Source of the DNA: Bacteroidia bacterium
GTDB taxonomy: Bacteria > Bacteroidota > Bacteroidia > Bacteroidales > Dysgonomonadaceae
Direction: 5' to 3'
DNA: 13,069 bases
Assembly (NCBI GenBank): GCA_025999435.1
Contig: BNXH01000047.1
Coordinates: forward strand, 1 to 13,069
Shown: positions 1 to 6,975 of the stretch, piece after piece
Layout of the letters: the number at the start of each line of letters is the position of its first letter
Numbering within the stretch: position 1 is the stretch's first letter
Position numbers and translations under genes: made by a program
The notes under the pieces: generated by a model
What the model was told of the DNA's origin: nothing
Database searches by the model: none
The model's input: only the letters and a program-made list of their open reading frames with translations

Positions 1-109
1 CAAAGTTTTTTTGTCAGAAAATTATTACCTTAACGGCCGTTTTTAAAAACAAGTATATAACGATATAAACAGATCAGCAACTATTTTGTGAATTTTAAAA
101 TTCGGTCAA
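1..109. other. Leader region upstream of the first gene
   Basis: No gene is visible here. The stretch holds a perfect 12-base palindrome GTTTTTAAAAAC at 39-50 and, at 82-88, TATTTTG, one base short of the Bacteroidetes -7 consensus TAnnTTTG. If the latter is a promoter, transcription of the following gene would start about 15 bases before its ATG. No -33 TTTG is seen at the right distance, so the promoter reading is weak. The upstream neighbour lies outside the window. Confidence 0.25.
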
Positions 110-904
110 ATGAGCAGCATTCACACCTCCTATGTAAGGATAAAGCGAAGAGACGGCCGGGATATGTCCGGCGATGAGGTCGATTATTTGTTCAACAATG
201 TGGTCAATGTTCACGGCGATTTCGGTTCTTACTGGGTACGCATCGTGAAGAAGTACAGGGCTTCCGGACAATGCCTGAATATCCAGTTCGGATCGGGTAA
301 AAGGACGGAAAACATATTGCGGCTTCCGGAAATTTTCAAAGAATATTACGTCGTGGAAAGGATCAATTACGAACACAGCCTCGACCATATATTCGAGTAC
401 GGATACAAAGAAGGCGATGCCTTTGCCTCAGAAACTCCGCCGCGACTGTGTAAATATGCTTTCGACAAGGTAATCATTACTTGTGAGGAAAACTGGCTGA
501 AAAAAGAAGGAGCCGAATGGATGAGCTCCGACACGCAGGAACTGCTGATAGACGGATCGTATTACTGCTGCAATTGCAGGTCGTACGTAGACGTGTACGA
601 TGATTCTGAATATTACGGCACTCAGATAGGCTATACCGAAGATTATCCATACGACTATTTTGTGCTGACCGAATCGTCTGCCGTACAATTTATCGACCCT
701 CCGTTTTTGGAGCAGCTATGCGCCGGCAAATTTGCAAGGATGCCCCGGTCTTCGAAGATGGAATTCCTTTACAAACACAGGAAGGTGCTGAGTATACGGA
801 AGACGGATCTTGGCAATATAGAAATATCGTCTGCCGACCATTGGGACAATTGTGTGGATGAGGCTTACCTCGAAATGAGAAAGAAATTAAAAACTTTAAA
901 ATAA
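110..904 (+). CDS. Hypothetical protein, Tyr/Asp-rich, unrecognised
   Basis: The product is 264 residues, with no signal peptide or membrane segment, so it is probably cytoplasmic. I do not recognise a family. Visible traits are a cluster of three cysteines (CCNC, 153-156) followed by a stretch to about 184 very rich in Tyr and Asp (ten Tyr in residues 151-184), many acidic and aromatic residues throughout, and a basic Lys-rich C-terminus. The other five cysteines are scattered and form no second CxxC pair, so a zinc ribbon is not supported. Codon use and base composition resemble those of the trp genes, so it is not obviously foreign. It is co-directional with trpD but separated from it by about 200 bases of palindromic repeats. 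The ATG at 110 is the first in frame; there is no clear Shine-Dalgarno sequence. Existence as a gene is well supported by the long open frame; function is unknown. Confidence 0.8.
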   Translation: MSSIHTSYVRIKRRDGRDMSGDEVDYLFNNVVNVHGDFGSYWVRIVKKYRASGQCLNIQFGSGKRTENILRLPEIFKEYYVVERINYEHSLDHIFEYGYKEGDAFASETPPRLCKYAFDKVIITCEENWLKKEGAEWMSSDTQELLIDGSYYCCNCRSYVDVYDDSEYYGTQIGYTEDYPYDYFVLTESSAVQFIDPPFLEQLCAGKFARMPRSSKMEFLYKHRKVLSIRKTDLGNIEISSADHWDNCVDEAYLEMRKKLKTLK

Positions 905-922
905 TTTGATAAAAAATCTAAG

Positions 923-982
923 CTGGATTGCTTCACTACACTATATTCTGTCATTGGTAGGGCTTGACCCGAAGCAATCCAG
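923..982. repeat. Palindromic repeat with 12-base perfect arms
   Basis: Bases 923-934 (CTGGATTGCTTC) are the exact reverse complement of 971-982, with 36 bases between them. The first arm and the next bases (TGGATTGCTTCACT, 924-937) recur exactly at 4646-4659, and partial versions occur near 6889-6950 and 8700-8726. This makes it a dispersed REP-like or MITE-like element, not a gene-specific terminator; no T-tract follows. An open frame that could be read across it (906-1103) is a by-product of the repeats. Confidence 0.75.
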
Positions 983-1004
983 TAAAAAGAAAATTAAGAA
1001 CCTC

Positions 1005-1072
1005 TTTGTCATTCTGAACGAAGTGAAGAATCTCTCGAAAACAGAGATGCTTCCTATCGTCAGCATGACAAA
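1005..1072. repeat. Large imperfect palindrome, REP-like
   Basis: The left arm at 1005-1035 begins TTTGTCATTCTGAACGAAG. The right arm at 1043-1072 is its near reverse complement: about 25 of 30 positions pair, with a one-base bulge and a 7-base loop (1036-1042). It would fold into a very long hairpin as RNA or cruciform DNA. From general knowledge, sequences of the type GTCATTCTGAGCGAAGCGAAGAATCT are common intergenic repeats in Bacteroidetes. It lies about 37 bases before the trpD start. Confidence 0.75.
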
Positions 1073-1094
1073 AATAAAAAGTCAAGATGGCTTG

Positions 1095-1106
1095 AACTTA
1101 TAGAAA
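1095..1106 (+). promoter_or_regulatory. Translation leader shared with trpC
   Basis: AACTTATAGAAA stands two bases before the trpD ATG. The identical 12-mer stands two bases before the trpC ATG (4687-4698). It contains no Shine-Dalgarno sequence; A-rich leaders are typical of Bacteroidetes. Identity in both sequence and spacing suggests a shared initiation region or a shared insertion junction. Confidence 0.45.
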
Positions 1107-1108
1107 AA

Positions 1109-2107
1109 ATGAAACAAACACTAAACAGATTATTTGAACATCAATATCTGAACCGTGCCGAAGCGAAGGAAATTCTGACCAAGATGGCGGCGGGGGAATA
1201 TAACGATTCGCAGATTGCCGCATTCATTTCGGTATTCCTGATGAGAAGTATCAGTGTAGACGAGTTCCTCGGATTTTCCGACGCGCTGCTCGATCTTCGG
1301 GCAAATGTAGATGCGTTGGCAGCCTACAACCCTATCGACATTGTAGGTACAGGCGGCGACAACAAGAACACGTTCAACATATCCACCCTGTCTTGCTTTG
1401 TGGTGGCAGCATCGGGTTACAAGGTAGCCAAGCACGGCAATTACGGAGCAACATCGGTTAGCGGGGCATCCAACGTAATGGAACAGCATGGAGTAAAATT
1501 CACCGCAGATGTAAGCAAGCTGGAGGAATCGCTGGATAAAACCAATATCGCCTACATGCACGCCCCCTTGTTCAACAATGCGCTGAAAGTAGTAGCGCCT
1601 GTACGTAAGGCATTGGGAGTTCGCACGTTCTTCAACATGCTGGGGCCGGTGGTCAATCCCATCAAACCAAAACGGACTGTATTGGGTGTATTCAACCTGA
1701 AAATGGCGAGATTATATTCCTACATGTATCAGCAAACCGATGTGGATTACTCTATCGTTCACAGCCTCGACGGGTACGACGAAATATCGCTGACAGGCGA
1801 TTTCAAGATCATCAATAAGTTCGAAGAAAAAATCTGCAGCCCCGAGCAAATAGGCTTTACCCGTTGCTTGGAAAAAGATCTGGACGGAGGAGCAACACCC
1901 GAAGATGCATCCAGAATATTCGACAATGTGATAAATAACGTAGCGACCCCTGCCCAGAAAAACGCAGTGATTGCCAATGCTGCCACAGCCATACAGACAA
2001 TCAACCCGAAGCTTTCGTTCGAAGAATGCGCGACGCAGGCGAGAGAGTCGATAGACAGCGGACGGGTGAAAGAAACGCTTGAAAGATTTTTAGTTTTGAA
2101 TACGTAA
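1109..2107 (+). CDS. trpD: Anthranilate phosphoribosyltransferase TrpD
   Basis: This enzyme joins anthranilate to phosphoribosyl pyrophosphate, giving N-(5-phosphoribosyl)anthranilate, the second committed step of tryptophan synthesis in the cytoplasm. The 332 residues match the usual family length of about 330-350. An N-terminal helical domain (1-70) precedes the diphosphate-binding GTGGD loop at 80-84, then NTFNIST (87-93) and KHGN (108-111), all hallmarks of the family; DGYDEIS further on is the family's usual DGxDEIS element. No TrpG amidotransferase domain is fused. The ATG at 1109 is chosen because the protein then begins at the normal family N-terminus. It is separated from trpC by about 2.6 kb holding three unrelated genes, although the TrpC-TrpF-TrpA steps follow it in the pathway. 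trpE, trpG and trpB are not in the window and could lie upstream. Confidence 0.97.
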   Translation: MKQTLNRLFEHQYLNRAEAKEILTKMAAGEYNDSQIAAFISVFLMRSISVDEFLGFSDALLDLRANVDALAAYNPIDIVGTGGDNKNTFNISTLSCFVVAASGYKVAKHGNYGATSVSGASNVMEQHGVKFTADVSKLEESLDKTNIAYMHAPLFNNALKVVAPVRKALGVRTFFNMLGPVVNPIKPKRTVLGVFNLKMARLYSYMYQQTDVDYSIVHSLDGYDEISLTGDFKIINKFEEKICSPEQIGFTRCLEKDLDGGATPEDASRIFDNVINNVATPAQKNAVIANAATAIQTINPKLSFEECATQARESIDSGRVKETLERFLVLNT

Positions 2108-2113
2108 TGTTAT

Positions 2114-2134
2114 AAGTAGTAAGTAGAAAGTAGA
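2114..2134. repeat. Heptamer tandem repeat, three AAGTAGW units
   Basis: Three tandem 7-base units, AAGTAGT, AAGTAGA, AAGTAGA, lie directly after the trpD stop in the 51-base gap before the oxidoreductase gene. It is one of four short-period intergenic tandem repeats in the window. Confidence 0.65.
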
Positions 2135-2158
2135 AATCTTGAAATCGAATTTATATAT

Positions 2159-2734
2159 ATGAAAAAAGTACTGATAATCAACGGGCATCCCGACAGGGAA
2201 AGTTTTTGCTTCGGATTGCACGAAAGCTACAAAAAGAGTAGCCTGCGAGCGGGTAATGAAGTAAAGGAAATCATCCTTGCAGATATGACCTTCAACCCCA
2301 TACTGATGTACGGATACCGCAAACGCACCGAGTTGGAACCCGATTTGCTCGAAGCATGGGAAAAGATAAAATGGGCTGAGCATATCGTTTGGATATACCC
2401 TACATGGTGGGCATCGCCACCCGCATTGCTAAAAGGCTTTATCGAACGTGTTTTCCTGCCCGGATTTGCATTCGAGTACCGGGAAAAATCGCCGTTCCCC
2501 AAAAAACTGCTCACAGGAAAGACTTCCGAGATAATCAGTACAATGGATGCCCCTGTATTTTACTACAAATGGATAGTAAAGGACATTGGCGGAAAAATGA
2601 TACGTAAAGATATAGGAGCATTCTGCGGAATAAAAAACAAACGCACAACCTATCTGGCAACGCTAAAAACATCGACACCCGAACAACGGCAAGGTTGGCT
2701 GGAGAAAGTAGAGAAACTAGGAAATAAGGGATAA
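2159..2734 (+). CDS. Flavodoxin-fold NAD(P)H:quinone oxidoreductase
   Basis: The product is a 191-residue protein of the Flavodoxin_2 family (MdaB/KefF/NQO1-like), expected to bind FMN or FAD and transfer two electrons from NAD(P)H to quinones or other acceptors in the cytoplasm. Residues 4-12 (VLIINGHPD) form the first strand and phosphate-binding loop of the flavodoxin fold. The stretch around 79-105 (IYPTWWASPPALLKG, then IERVFLPGFAF) is the family's signature flavin-contact and helix segment. The C-terminus has the usual TPEQRxxWLEKVEKLG helix. The ATG at 2159 puts the first beta strand at the N-terminus, as in relatives. It sits between trpD and a membrane-protein gene on the same strand, an unusual place for a quinone reductase. 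KefF-type proteins regulate potassium efflux, but no kefC is visible, so the exact substrate cannot be given. Confidence 0.88.
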   Translation: MKKVLIINGHPDRESFCFGLHESYKKSSLRAGNEVKEIILADMTFNPILMYGYRKRTELEPDLLEAWEKIKWAEHIVWIYPTWWASPPALLKGFIERVFLPGFAFEYREKSPFPKKLLTGKTSEIISTMDAPVFYYKWIVKDIGGKMIRKDIGAFCGIKNKRTTYLATLKTSTPEQRQGWLEKVEKLGNKG

Positions 2735-2775
2735 GTTATCTTAAAAACCATAAGTATAAAACCGCTATTTTTTAT

Positions 2776-2783
2776 TAAGTTTG
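2776..2783 (+). promoter_or_regulatory. Candidate -7 promoter box TAAGTTTG
   Basis: This is an exact match to the Bacteroidetes -7 consensus TAnnTTTG, 33 bases before the ATG of the membrane-protein gene, predicting a short 5' leader of about 27 bases. No -33 TTTG is seen about 20 bases upstream. If real, the 2817 gene and the MFS gene have their own promoter inside the trp cluster. Confidence 0.35.
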
Positions 2784-2816
2784 CATTACATTTTTAATAA
2801 CAACTAAACACACACT

Positions 2817-3371
2817 ATGAACTGGACTACAACCTTACCGTTTATTCTCGACAATGTCGATGGCGATCTTAAGATCGTATACACTCCGATGAATCAAAGA
2901 TTTTATCAGAACGGACAGGAAATAAAAAGAACCGGCTCTGTTTTCGGCGGACAAAAGTATAAAGTAGAAACTACCGATGGCGGCGACAACATCGTATCGG
3001 TAAAAGGCAATCTAAAAAACGGAAGACAGATCGTATTCAGGGGCGAAACAATAAATCTGGAAACTCCAATCAGTACATTGGCTCTTATTCTTTCATTCTT
3101 GCCTTTCATCTTTATTGCTATTCTAGTATTTTCCTTACTGGGAATAACAAAGCAGCACTTTGGAATTATAGACGGAGCACTATTAGGGGGTTGCGGGGCT
3201 CTGGGAATGCAGATGATAGCAAATATGCTACGTGGAGAAAAAGATTTTATCAAACAATTAATATACAGTATAGTTATCGCAGTAGCTGCAACTATTTTAT
3301 TTATCGTACTTGCTCTGATTGTCGGATTCTTTTTTGGTCTGATCTTCGGTGTGGCATTTTCATTATTTTAA
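2817..3371 (+). CDS. Hypothetical membrane protein, soluble N-terminus plus three TM segments
   Basis: The product is 184 residues and unrecognised. Residues 1-82 are hydrophilic and look beta-rich, with many Gly turns (FGGQKYKV, DGGDN, LKNGRQIVFRGETI), as in a small beta barrel or sandwich. Hydrophobic stretches follow at about 86-109, 115-137 and 147-184; the last is long and ends the protein in FSLF with almost no tail. There is no signal peptide; the N-terminus has only MNWTTTLPFIL. A short basic/acidic loop (RGEKDFIK, 139-146) separates segments two and three. It lies 34 bases before the likely MFS start on the same strand and has a candidate promoter of its own. A role as accessory membrane protein to the transporter is possible but only inferred from adjacency. 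Confidence 0.8.
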   Translation: MNWTTTLPFILDNVDGDLKIVYTPMNQRFYQNGQEIKRTGSVFGGQKYKVETTDGGDNIVSVKGNLKNGRQIVFRGETINLETPISTLALILSFLPFIFIAILVFSLLGITKQHFGIIDGALLGGCGALGMQMIANMLRGEKDFIKQLIYSIVIAVAATILFIVLALIVGFFFGLIFGVAFSLF

Positions 3372-3405
3372 AAATTAAGTTTTGAGTCAAAAAAGTACAC
3401 TTATT

Positions 3406-4569
3406 ATGTCGATGGGCCGTGTCAGGCTGGCCATTTTTAGCCTGTACTTTTGCACCGGCATCTGTTTTTCAAGCTGGGCGAGCCGCATACCCGACATCAA
3501 AATAACCTTAGGATTGGGAGATGCGGCGTGGGGTACCATCCTGTTGATGATTCCCGTAGGGCAAATCTGTGGGATGACTATCTCCGGTTTACTGATCTCT
3601 AAAGCAGGAAGTAAGCGGATATTTCCAATCGCCCTTACAGGTTATGTGTTGGCGTTGCTGGCTATCGGCATTTCATCGACGGAATACGCACTGATTATGA
3701 GCCTGATTGTTTTCGGATTCTTCGGCAACTTCTGTAATATATCCGTCAACACACAGGCTGTGACTCTCGAAAATGCTTACAACCGCCCTATCATGGCATC
3801 GTTTCACGGAGGATGGAGCCTAGCCGGACTGACAGGCGCGGCAGTAGGATTACTTATGGCATCGTTACATATACACCCGGTATATCATTTCTGTATTGTC
3901 GGCGCTCTTGTAATCACCACTCTGCTTGTCAACAAACCCTATCTGCAAGACGATTTGAAAAAAGAAAAAGACCCTGCCGATATTGCCGCCAAAAAGAAAA
4001 ACAAGCCCGAAACATTTCTGTTCCTATTGGGTATTGTGGCCTTCTGCGGAATGGCAGCCGAAGGCGCCATGTCGGATTGGAGCGGTCTCTTCCTGATAGA
4101 TGTAGTAGGTACTGAAAAACATTTGGCTCCTATCGGATTGGCAGCTTATATGATTACCATGGCATCGGGGCGCTTTATGATCGATAAAGCCACACAGCGG
4201 TGGGGACGCCAACGGGTAGTTCAGGCAGGAGGAATACTTATTGCCACAGGACTATTCACGGCAGTGGCTTTCCCTCATTTCATCACTACGATTATCGCCT
4301 TTATGATTATCGGTTTTGGTACAGCGGGCATCGTGCCGACAATATACAGCGTAGCCGGACAGCATACCAAAATACCGACAAGCATTGCTCTTACCATCGT
4401 TTCCAGCGTCAGCTTCCTCGGTTTTCTGATGGGGCCTCCGCTGATCGGGTACATTGCAAGTGCAACCAATCTGCGGTATTCTTATGCACTGATCGGGCTG
4501 TTTGGTATTGGCATCGTAATATTGGCATCTGTGATCAAGATTTTCAGAGTAGATAAGAGAAGAGTATAA
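3406..4569 (+). CDS. MFS transporter, YbjJ-like
   Basis: A polytopic inner-membrane transporter of the major facilitator superfamily, about 387 residues with roughly 12 hydrophobic segments. The N-terminus (RLAIFSLYF, then SSWASRIPDIK and LGLGDAAWGT) closely resembles the YbjJ/fucose-permease-like group, whose members carry FASWAxRxPDIK at the end of the first helix. A charged cytoplasmic loop at the middle (DDLKKEKDPADIAAKKKNKPE) divides the two six-helix halves as usual. Substrate cannot be read from sequence; many relatives are sugar or drug exporters. The frame is open from a TTG at 3382; I prefer the ATG at 3406 (MSMGRVRL) because it fits the family N-terminus and Bacteroidetes favour ATG. 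An ATG at 3412 is also possible. Standing directly before trpC invites the idea of export of an indole or aromatic compound, but nothing in the sequence shows this. Confidence 0.9.
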   Translation: MSMGRVRLAIFSLYFCTGICFSSWASRIPDIKITLGLGDAAWGTILLMIPVGQICGMTISGLLISKAGSKRIFPIALTGYVLALLAIGISSTEYALIMSLIVFGFFGNFCNISVNTQAVTLENAYNRPIMASFHGGWSLAGLTGAAVGLLMASLHIHPVYHFCIVGALVITTLLVNKPYLQDDLKKEKDPADIAAKKKNKPETFLFLLGIVAFCGMAAEGAMSDWSGLFLIDVVGTEKHLAPIGLAAYMITMASGRFMIDKATQRWGRQRVVQAGGILIATGLFTAVAFPHFITTIIAFMIIGFGTAGIVPTIYSVAGQHTKIPTSIALTIVSSVSFLGFLMGPPLIGYIASATNLRYSYALIGLFGIGIVILASVIKIFRVDKRRV

Positions 4570-4614
4570 AATGAAGAAAAACTAAAAATATTTTTGGCTC
4601 TGCCGATTTTCAAT

Positions 4615-4642
4615 TCACTTTTCACTTTTAGCTTTTCACTTT
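4615..4642. repeat. Heptamer tandem repeat, four TCACTTT units
   Basis: Four tandem units, TCACTTT, TCACTTT, TAGCTTT, TCACTTT, lie in the 131-base gap between the MFS gene and trpC. A palindrome AAAAATATTTTT lies shortly upstream at 4584-4595, and a half copy of the REP-like element follows immediately at 4646. Confidence 0.65.
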
Positions 4643-4645
4643 TTT

Positions 4646-4677
4646 TGGATTGCTTCACTCCGACTCGCAATGATGGA
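4646..4677. repeat. Half copy of the TGGATTGCTTC repeat
   Basis: TGGATTGCTTCACT (4646-4659) is identical to 924-937 in the palindrome before trpD. It continues with CCGACTCGCAATGATGG, matched almost exactly at 8709-8726 and partly, in reverse, at 6889-6900. The right arm of the palindrome is missing here. The element ends about ten bases before the shared trpC leader. Confidence 0.65.
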
Positions 4678-4686
4678 AAAAGAAAA

Positions 4687-4698
4687 AACTTATAGAAA
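4687..4698 (+). promoter_or_regulatory. Translation leader of trpC, same as trpD
   Basis: AACTTATAGAAA, identical to 1095-1106 and likewise two bases before the ATG. It decides the trpC start at 4701 by analogy with trpD. Confidence 0.45.
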
Positions 4699-4700
4699 TT

Positions 4701-5483
4701 ATGGCAAATATATTAGACAAAATAATTGCGAATAAAAGGATCGAAGTTGAGCGTCAGAAAGCCGCACTTCCTCTAGTCGATTTGGAGTATTTGATTCCCA
4801 ATGTAGAGGCGGTAAAATCATTCAAAGAAGCTTTGGCTAACTCTCCGACAGGTATCATCGCCGAGTTTAAACGGCGTTCTCCGTCCCGAGGCTGGATATT
4901 CAAGAACGCCAGAGTTGAAGACGTGATACCCCCCTATTCGCGCAACGGCGCAAGCGCTATTTCCGTGCTTACCGATATGGACTTCTTCGGAGGAAACCTG
5001 GCCGATTTGGAATTAGCTCGCAGCTTGACAGACACCCCTCTGCTCCGCAAGGATTTCATGATAGATGAATATCAACTCTATCAAGCAAAACTGTCCGGGG
5101 CAAGCGCCATACTGCTCATAGCTTCGGCTCTGACTATCGCTGAAACAAAACAACTGGCACAAACAGCCAAAGAACTCAGACTCGATGTACTGCTCGAAAT
5201 ACATAACGAGCAGGAGCTGGGGCACATCAACGACAAAGTGGATGTAGTGGGTGTAAATAATCGCAACCTCGGAACGTTCGTCACCGACGTGCAAATCTCG
5301 TTCGACCTTGTTGAAAAAATACCGGACGAGTTTATAAAAATATCCGAAAGCGGTATTTCGCAACCTCAAACGGTTGTTGATCTGCAAGCAGCAGGCTATC
5401 GTGGTTTCCTTATGGGAGAAAACTTTATGAAAACCGCCGATCCGGGAAAAGCTTTAGGCGAATTTATAACGCAACTGGGATGA
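4701..5483 (+). CDS. trpC: Indole-3-glycerol-phosphate synthase TrpC
   Basis: This enzyme closes the indole ring, converting carboxyphenylaminodeoxyribulose phosphate to indole-3-glycerol phosphate with loss of CO2 and water. At 260 residues it is a single-function enzyme with a TIM-barrel fold, not the TrpC-TrpF fusion of enteric bacteria. Signatures in order: N-terminal LDKIIANKRIEVE helix, IIAEFKRRSPSRG near 52-64 (catalytic Lys and phosphate contact), LTDMDFFGG, LLRKDFMID with the catalytic Lys, ASAILLIAS, LLEIHNEQEL with the catalytic Glu, VGVNNRNL, and ISESGIS plus GFLMGENFMK as the phosphate site. The stop TGA overlaps the trpF ATG in the ATGA arrangement, so TrpF is translationally coupled. 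The gap to the MFS gene is filled by repeats; no promoter box was found in it. Confidence 0.97.
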   Translation: MANILDKIIANKRIEVERQKAALPLVDLEYLIPNVEAVKSFKEALANSPTGIIAEFKRRSPSRGWIFKNARVEDVIPPYSRNGASAISVLTDMDFFGGNLADLELARSLTDTPLLRKDFMIDEYQLYQAKLSGASAILLIASALTIAETKQLAQTAKELRLDVLLEIHNEQELGHINDKVDVVGVNNRNLGTFVTDVQISFDLVEKIPDEFIKISESGISQPQTVVDLQAAGYRGFLMGENFMKTADPGKALGEFITQLG

Positions 5484-6124
5484 AAATTAAAGTCTGTGGG
5501 ATGAAGTATCCCGGTAATATAAGGGAATTAAATAAGCTTCCTGTTGATTTTACAGGGCTGATTTTCCACAAAAAGTCTCCCCGTTACGTAGATGACCTGA
5601 AACCGGCGGACATACGGAACTCATTTCACGGAGGTAAGGAAAAGGTTGGCGTATTTGTGAATGCAGACATGGATTATATTATACAGATGGTTAACGAATA
5701 CACCCTATACCTAATCCAGCTACATGGAGATGAATCCCCCGATTTTTGCAAGGAACTGAATAAAACGGCGCCAGTTATCAAAGCTTTCAGTATCACAGAA
5801 AATTTCGATTTCGACCAAACGAAGGCTTACGAAGGCATCTGCGACTATTTCCTTTTCGATACGAAAACATCTCAGCATGGAGGCTCGGGACTGAAATTCG
5901 ACTGGAAAATACTGGACAGATACAGCGGCAACACACCGTTTTTCCTTAGCGGAGGAATTTCTTCGGAAGATGCAGAAAGGATAAAAGAGATACAACATCC
6001 CCAACTATATGCAGTAGACCTTAACAGCAGGTTTGAAACTGCACCGGGACTTAAAGATATAGAATTAGTGGAACAATTTATTAAACGACTAAAAGATGAA
6101 CAGGATCAACCGGCTATTCAATGA
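5480..6124 (+). CDS. trpF: Phosphoribosylanthranilate isomerase TrpF
   Basis: It catalyses the Amadori rearrangement of phosphoribosylanthranilate to carboxyphenylaminodeoxyribulose phosphate, the substrate of the TrpC step. The 214 residues form a TIM barrel of normal family length. Seen directly: KVCGM at 4-8 with the general base Cys6, IQLHGDE at 79-85, the general acid Asp127 in FLFDTKT followed by HGGSG, LSGGIS as a phosphate loop, and [15 protein letters not shown] near the C-terminus, the family's VDxNSxxExxPGxKD. The start is fixed by the 4-base overlap with trpC and the Cys6 position. The C-terminal tail ([10 protein letters not shown]) overlaps the start of trpA by 29 bases. Confidence 0.96.
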   Translation: MKIKVCGMKYPGNIRELNKLPVDFTGLIFHKKSPRYVDDLKPADIRNSFHGGKEKVGVFVNADMDYIIQMVNEYTLYLIQLHGDESPDFCKELNKTAPVIKAFSITENFDFDQTKAYEGICDYFLFDTKTSQHGGSGLKFDWKILDRYSGNTPFFLSGGISSEDAERIKEIQHPQLYAVDLNSRFETAPGLKDIELVEQFIKRLKDEQDQPAIQ

Positions 6125-6869
6125 CAAGCAAAAAGACATACTATCCATCTATTTTACAGCAGGATTTCCTCATCTGAACGATACATGCGAGGTCATCCGC
6201 GAGTTGCAGGCAAACGGTATCGACCTGATAGAAATAGGCATCCCATTTTCCGATCCGATGGCCGATGGCCCTACGATTCAGGACAGCGGAACAGTCGCCC
6301 TGCGCAATGGCATGACTTTGAAAATACTTTTCGACCAACTGAAGGGTATTCGCAAGGATGTGGCTATCCCCCTGATTATGATGGGATACCTGAATCCTGT
6401 GATGCAATACGGTTTCGGGAATTTTTGCAAACAATGCGCCGAAACAGGTATAGACGGCGTGATTATCCCCGATCTGCCATTCAACGACTATATCAATGAA
6501 TACAAACCTGTTGCGGACAAATATGACATCAAGGTAATTATGCTTATCACCCCCGAAACATCTGACGAACGCATCCGTTTGATAGACGAGCATACCGACG
6601 GGTTTATCTACATGGTGTCTTCGGCATCTACCACAGGAGCGCAAAAAAGTTTTGATGAAAAGAAACAGGACTATTTCCGCCGTATCAACTCTATGGGATT
6701 GAAAAACCCTCGTCTGATAGGTTTCGGTATATCGAACAAAGCGACATTGGAAGCTGCCCGGCAAAATGCAAGCGGAGCAATCATCGGCAGCAAATTTATA
6801 ACCCTGCTGAAAGAAAGCGCAAATATAAAAGAGGCTGTGAAGGCGTTGAAGAAAGCGTTGGCGGAATAA
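6096..6869 (+). CDS. trpA: Tryptophan synthase alpha chain TrpA
   Basis: It cleaves indole-3-glycerol phosphate to indole and glyceraldehyde-3-phosphate; indole then channels to the TrpB subunit, whose gene is not in the window. The 257-residue TIM barrel has the two catalytic acids: Glu46 in [16 protein letters not shown] and Asp57 in the same motif (Glu49 and Asp60 in E. coli). Further family elements are TAGFPHL (21-27), [12 protein letters not shown], the mobile loop SSASTTGAQ and the phosphate-site GFGIS and GAIIGSKF. The ATG at 6096 gives the normal N-terminus MNRINRLF and a 29-base overlap with trpF. It is the last gene of the cluster; downstream only repeat DNA and a transposase-like relic follow, with no convincing terminator. 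Confidence 0.97.
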   Translation: MNRINRLFNDKQKDILSIYFTAGFPHLNDTCEVIRELQANGIDLIEIGIPFSDPMADGPTIQDSGTVALRNGMTLKILFDQLKGIRKDVAIPLIMMGYLNPVMQYGFGNFCKQCAETGIDGVIIPDLPFNDYINEYKPVADKYDIKVIMLITPETSDERIRLIDEHTDGFIYMVSSASTTGAQKSFDEKKQDYFRRINSMGLKNPRLIGFGISNKATLEAARQNASGAIIGSKFITLLKESANIKEAVKALKKALAE

Positions 6870-6888
6870 CGAAGAGCATAGCTTCTCT

Positions 6889-6950
6889 CATCATTGCGAA
6901 CCTGAAACATCGTTCGACAGAGCGAAGCGGAGCCAAAGATGAAACAATCC
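6889..6950. repeat. Degenerate copy of the dispersed REP-like repeat
   Basis: CATCATTGCGAA (6889-6900) and GAAACAATCC (6941-6950) match the reverse complement of the 4646-4677 repeat, with a GC-rich middle containing TTCGACAGAGCGAAGCGG. It sits 20 bases after trpA, where a transcription terminator might be expected. Confidence 0.5.
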
Positions 6951-6975
6951 GGTATGGTATGGAGGGGGTTTCAAA

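Noticed and set aside
906..1103. 65-codon open frame between the first gene and trpD
   Set aside because: It runs across two palindromic repeats and encodes only translated repeat sequence (ILNEVKNLSK); no start signal or protein-like conservation is expected.
905..1108. trp leader peptide or T-box attenuator before trpD
   Set aside because: No short peptide with tandem Trp codons and no T-box elements are visible; the hairpins belong to dispersed repeats found elsewhere in the window.
4482..4670. 62-codon open frame on the - strand at the end of the MFS gene
   Set aside because: Half lies antisense to the MFS gene and the rest is the heptamer repeat translated as KLKVKSE-like residues.
6141..6764. 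207-codon open frame on the - strand antisense to trpA
   Set aside because: trpA is certain from its catalytic motifs; the antisense frame is a shadow with odd His/Cys/Phe-rich composition.
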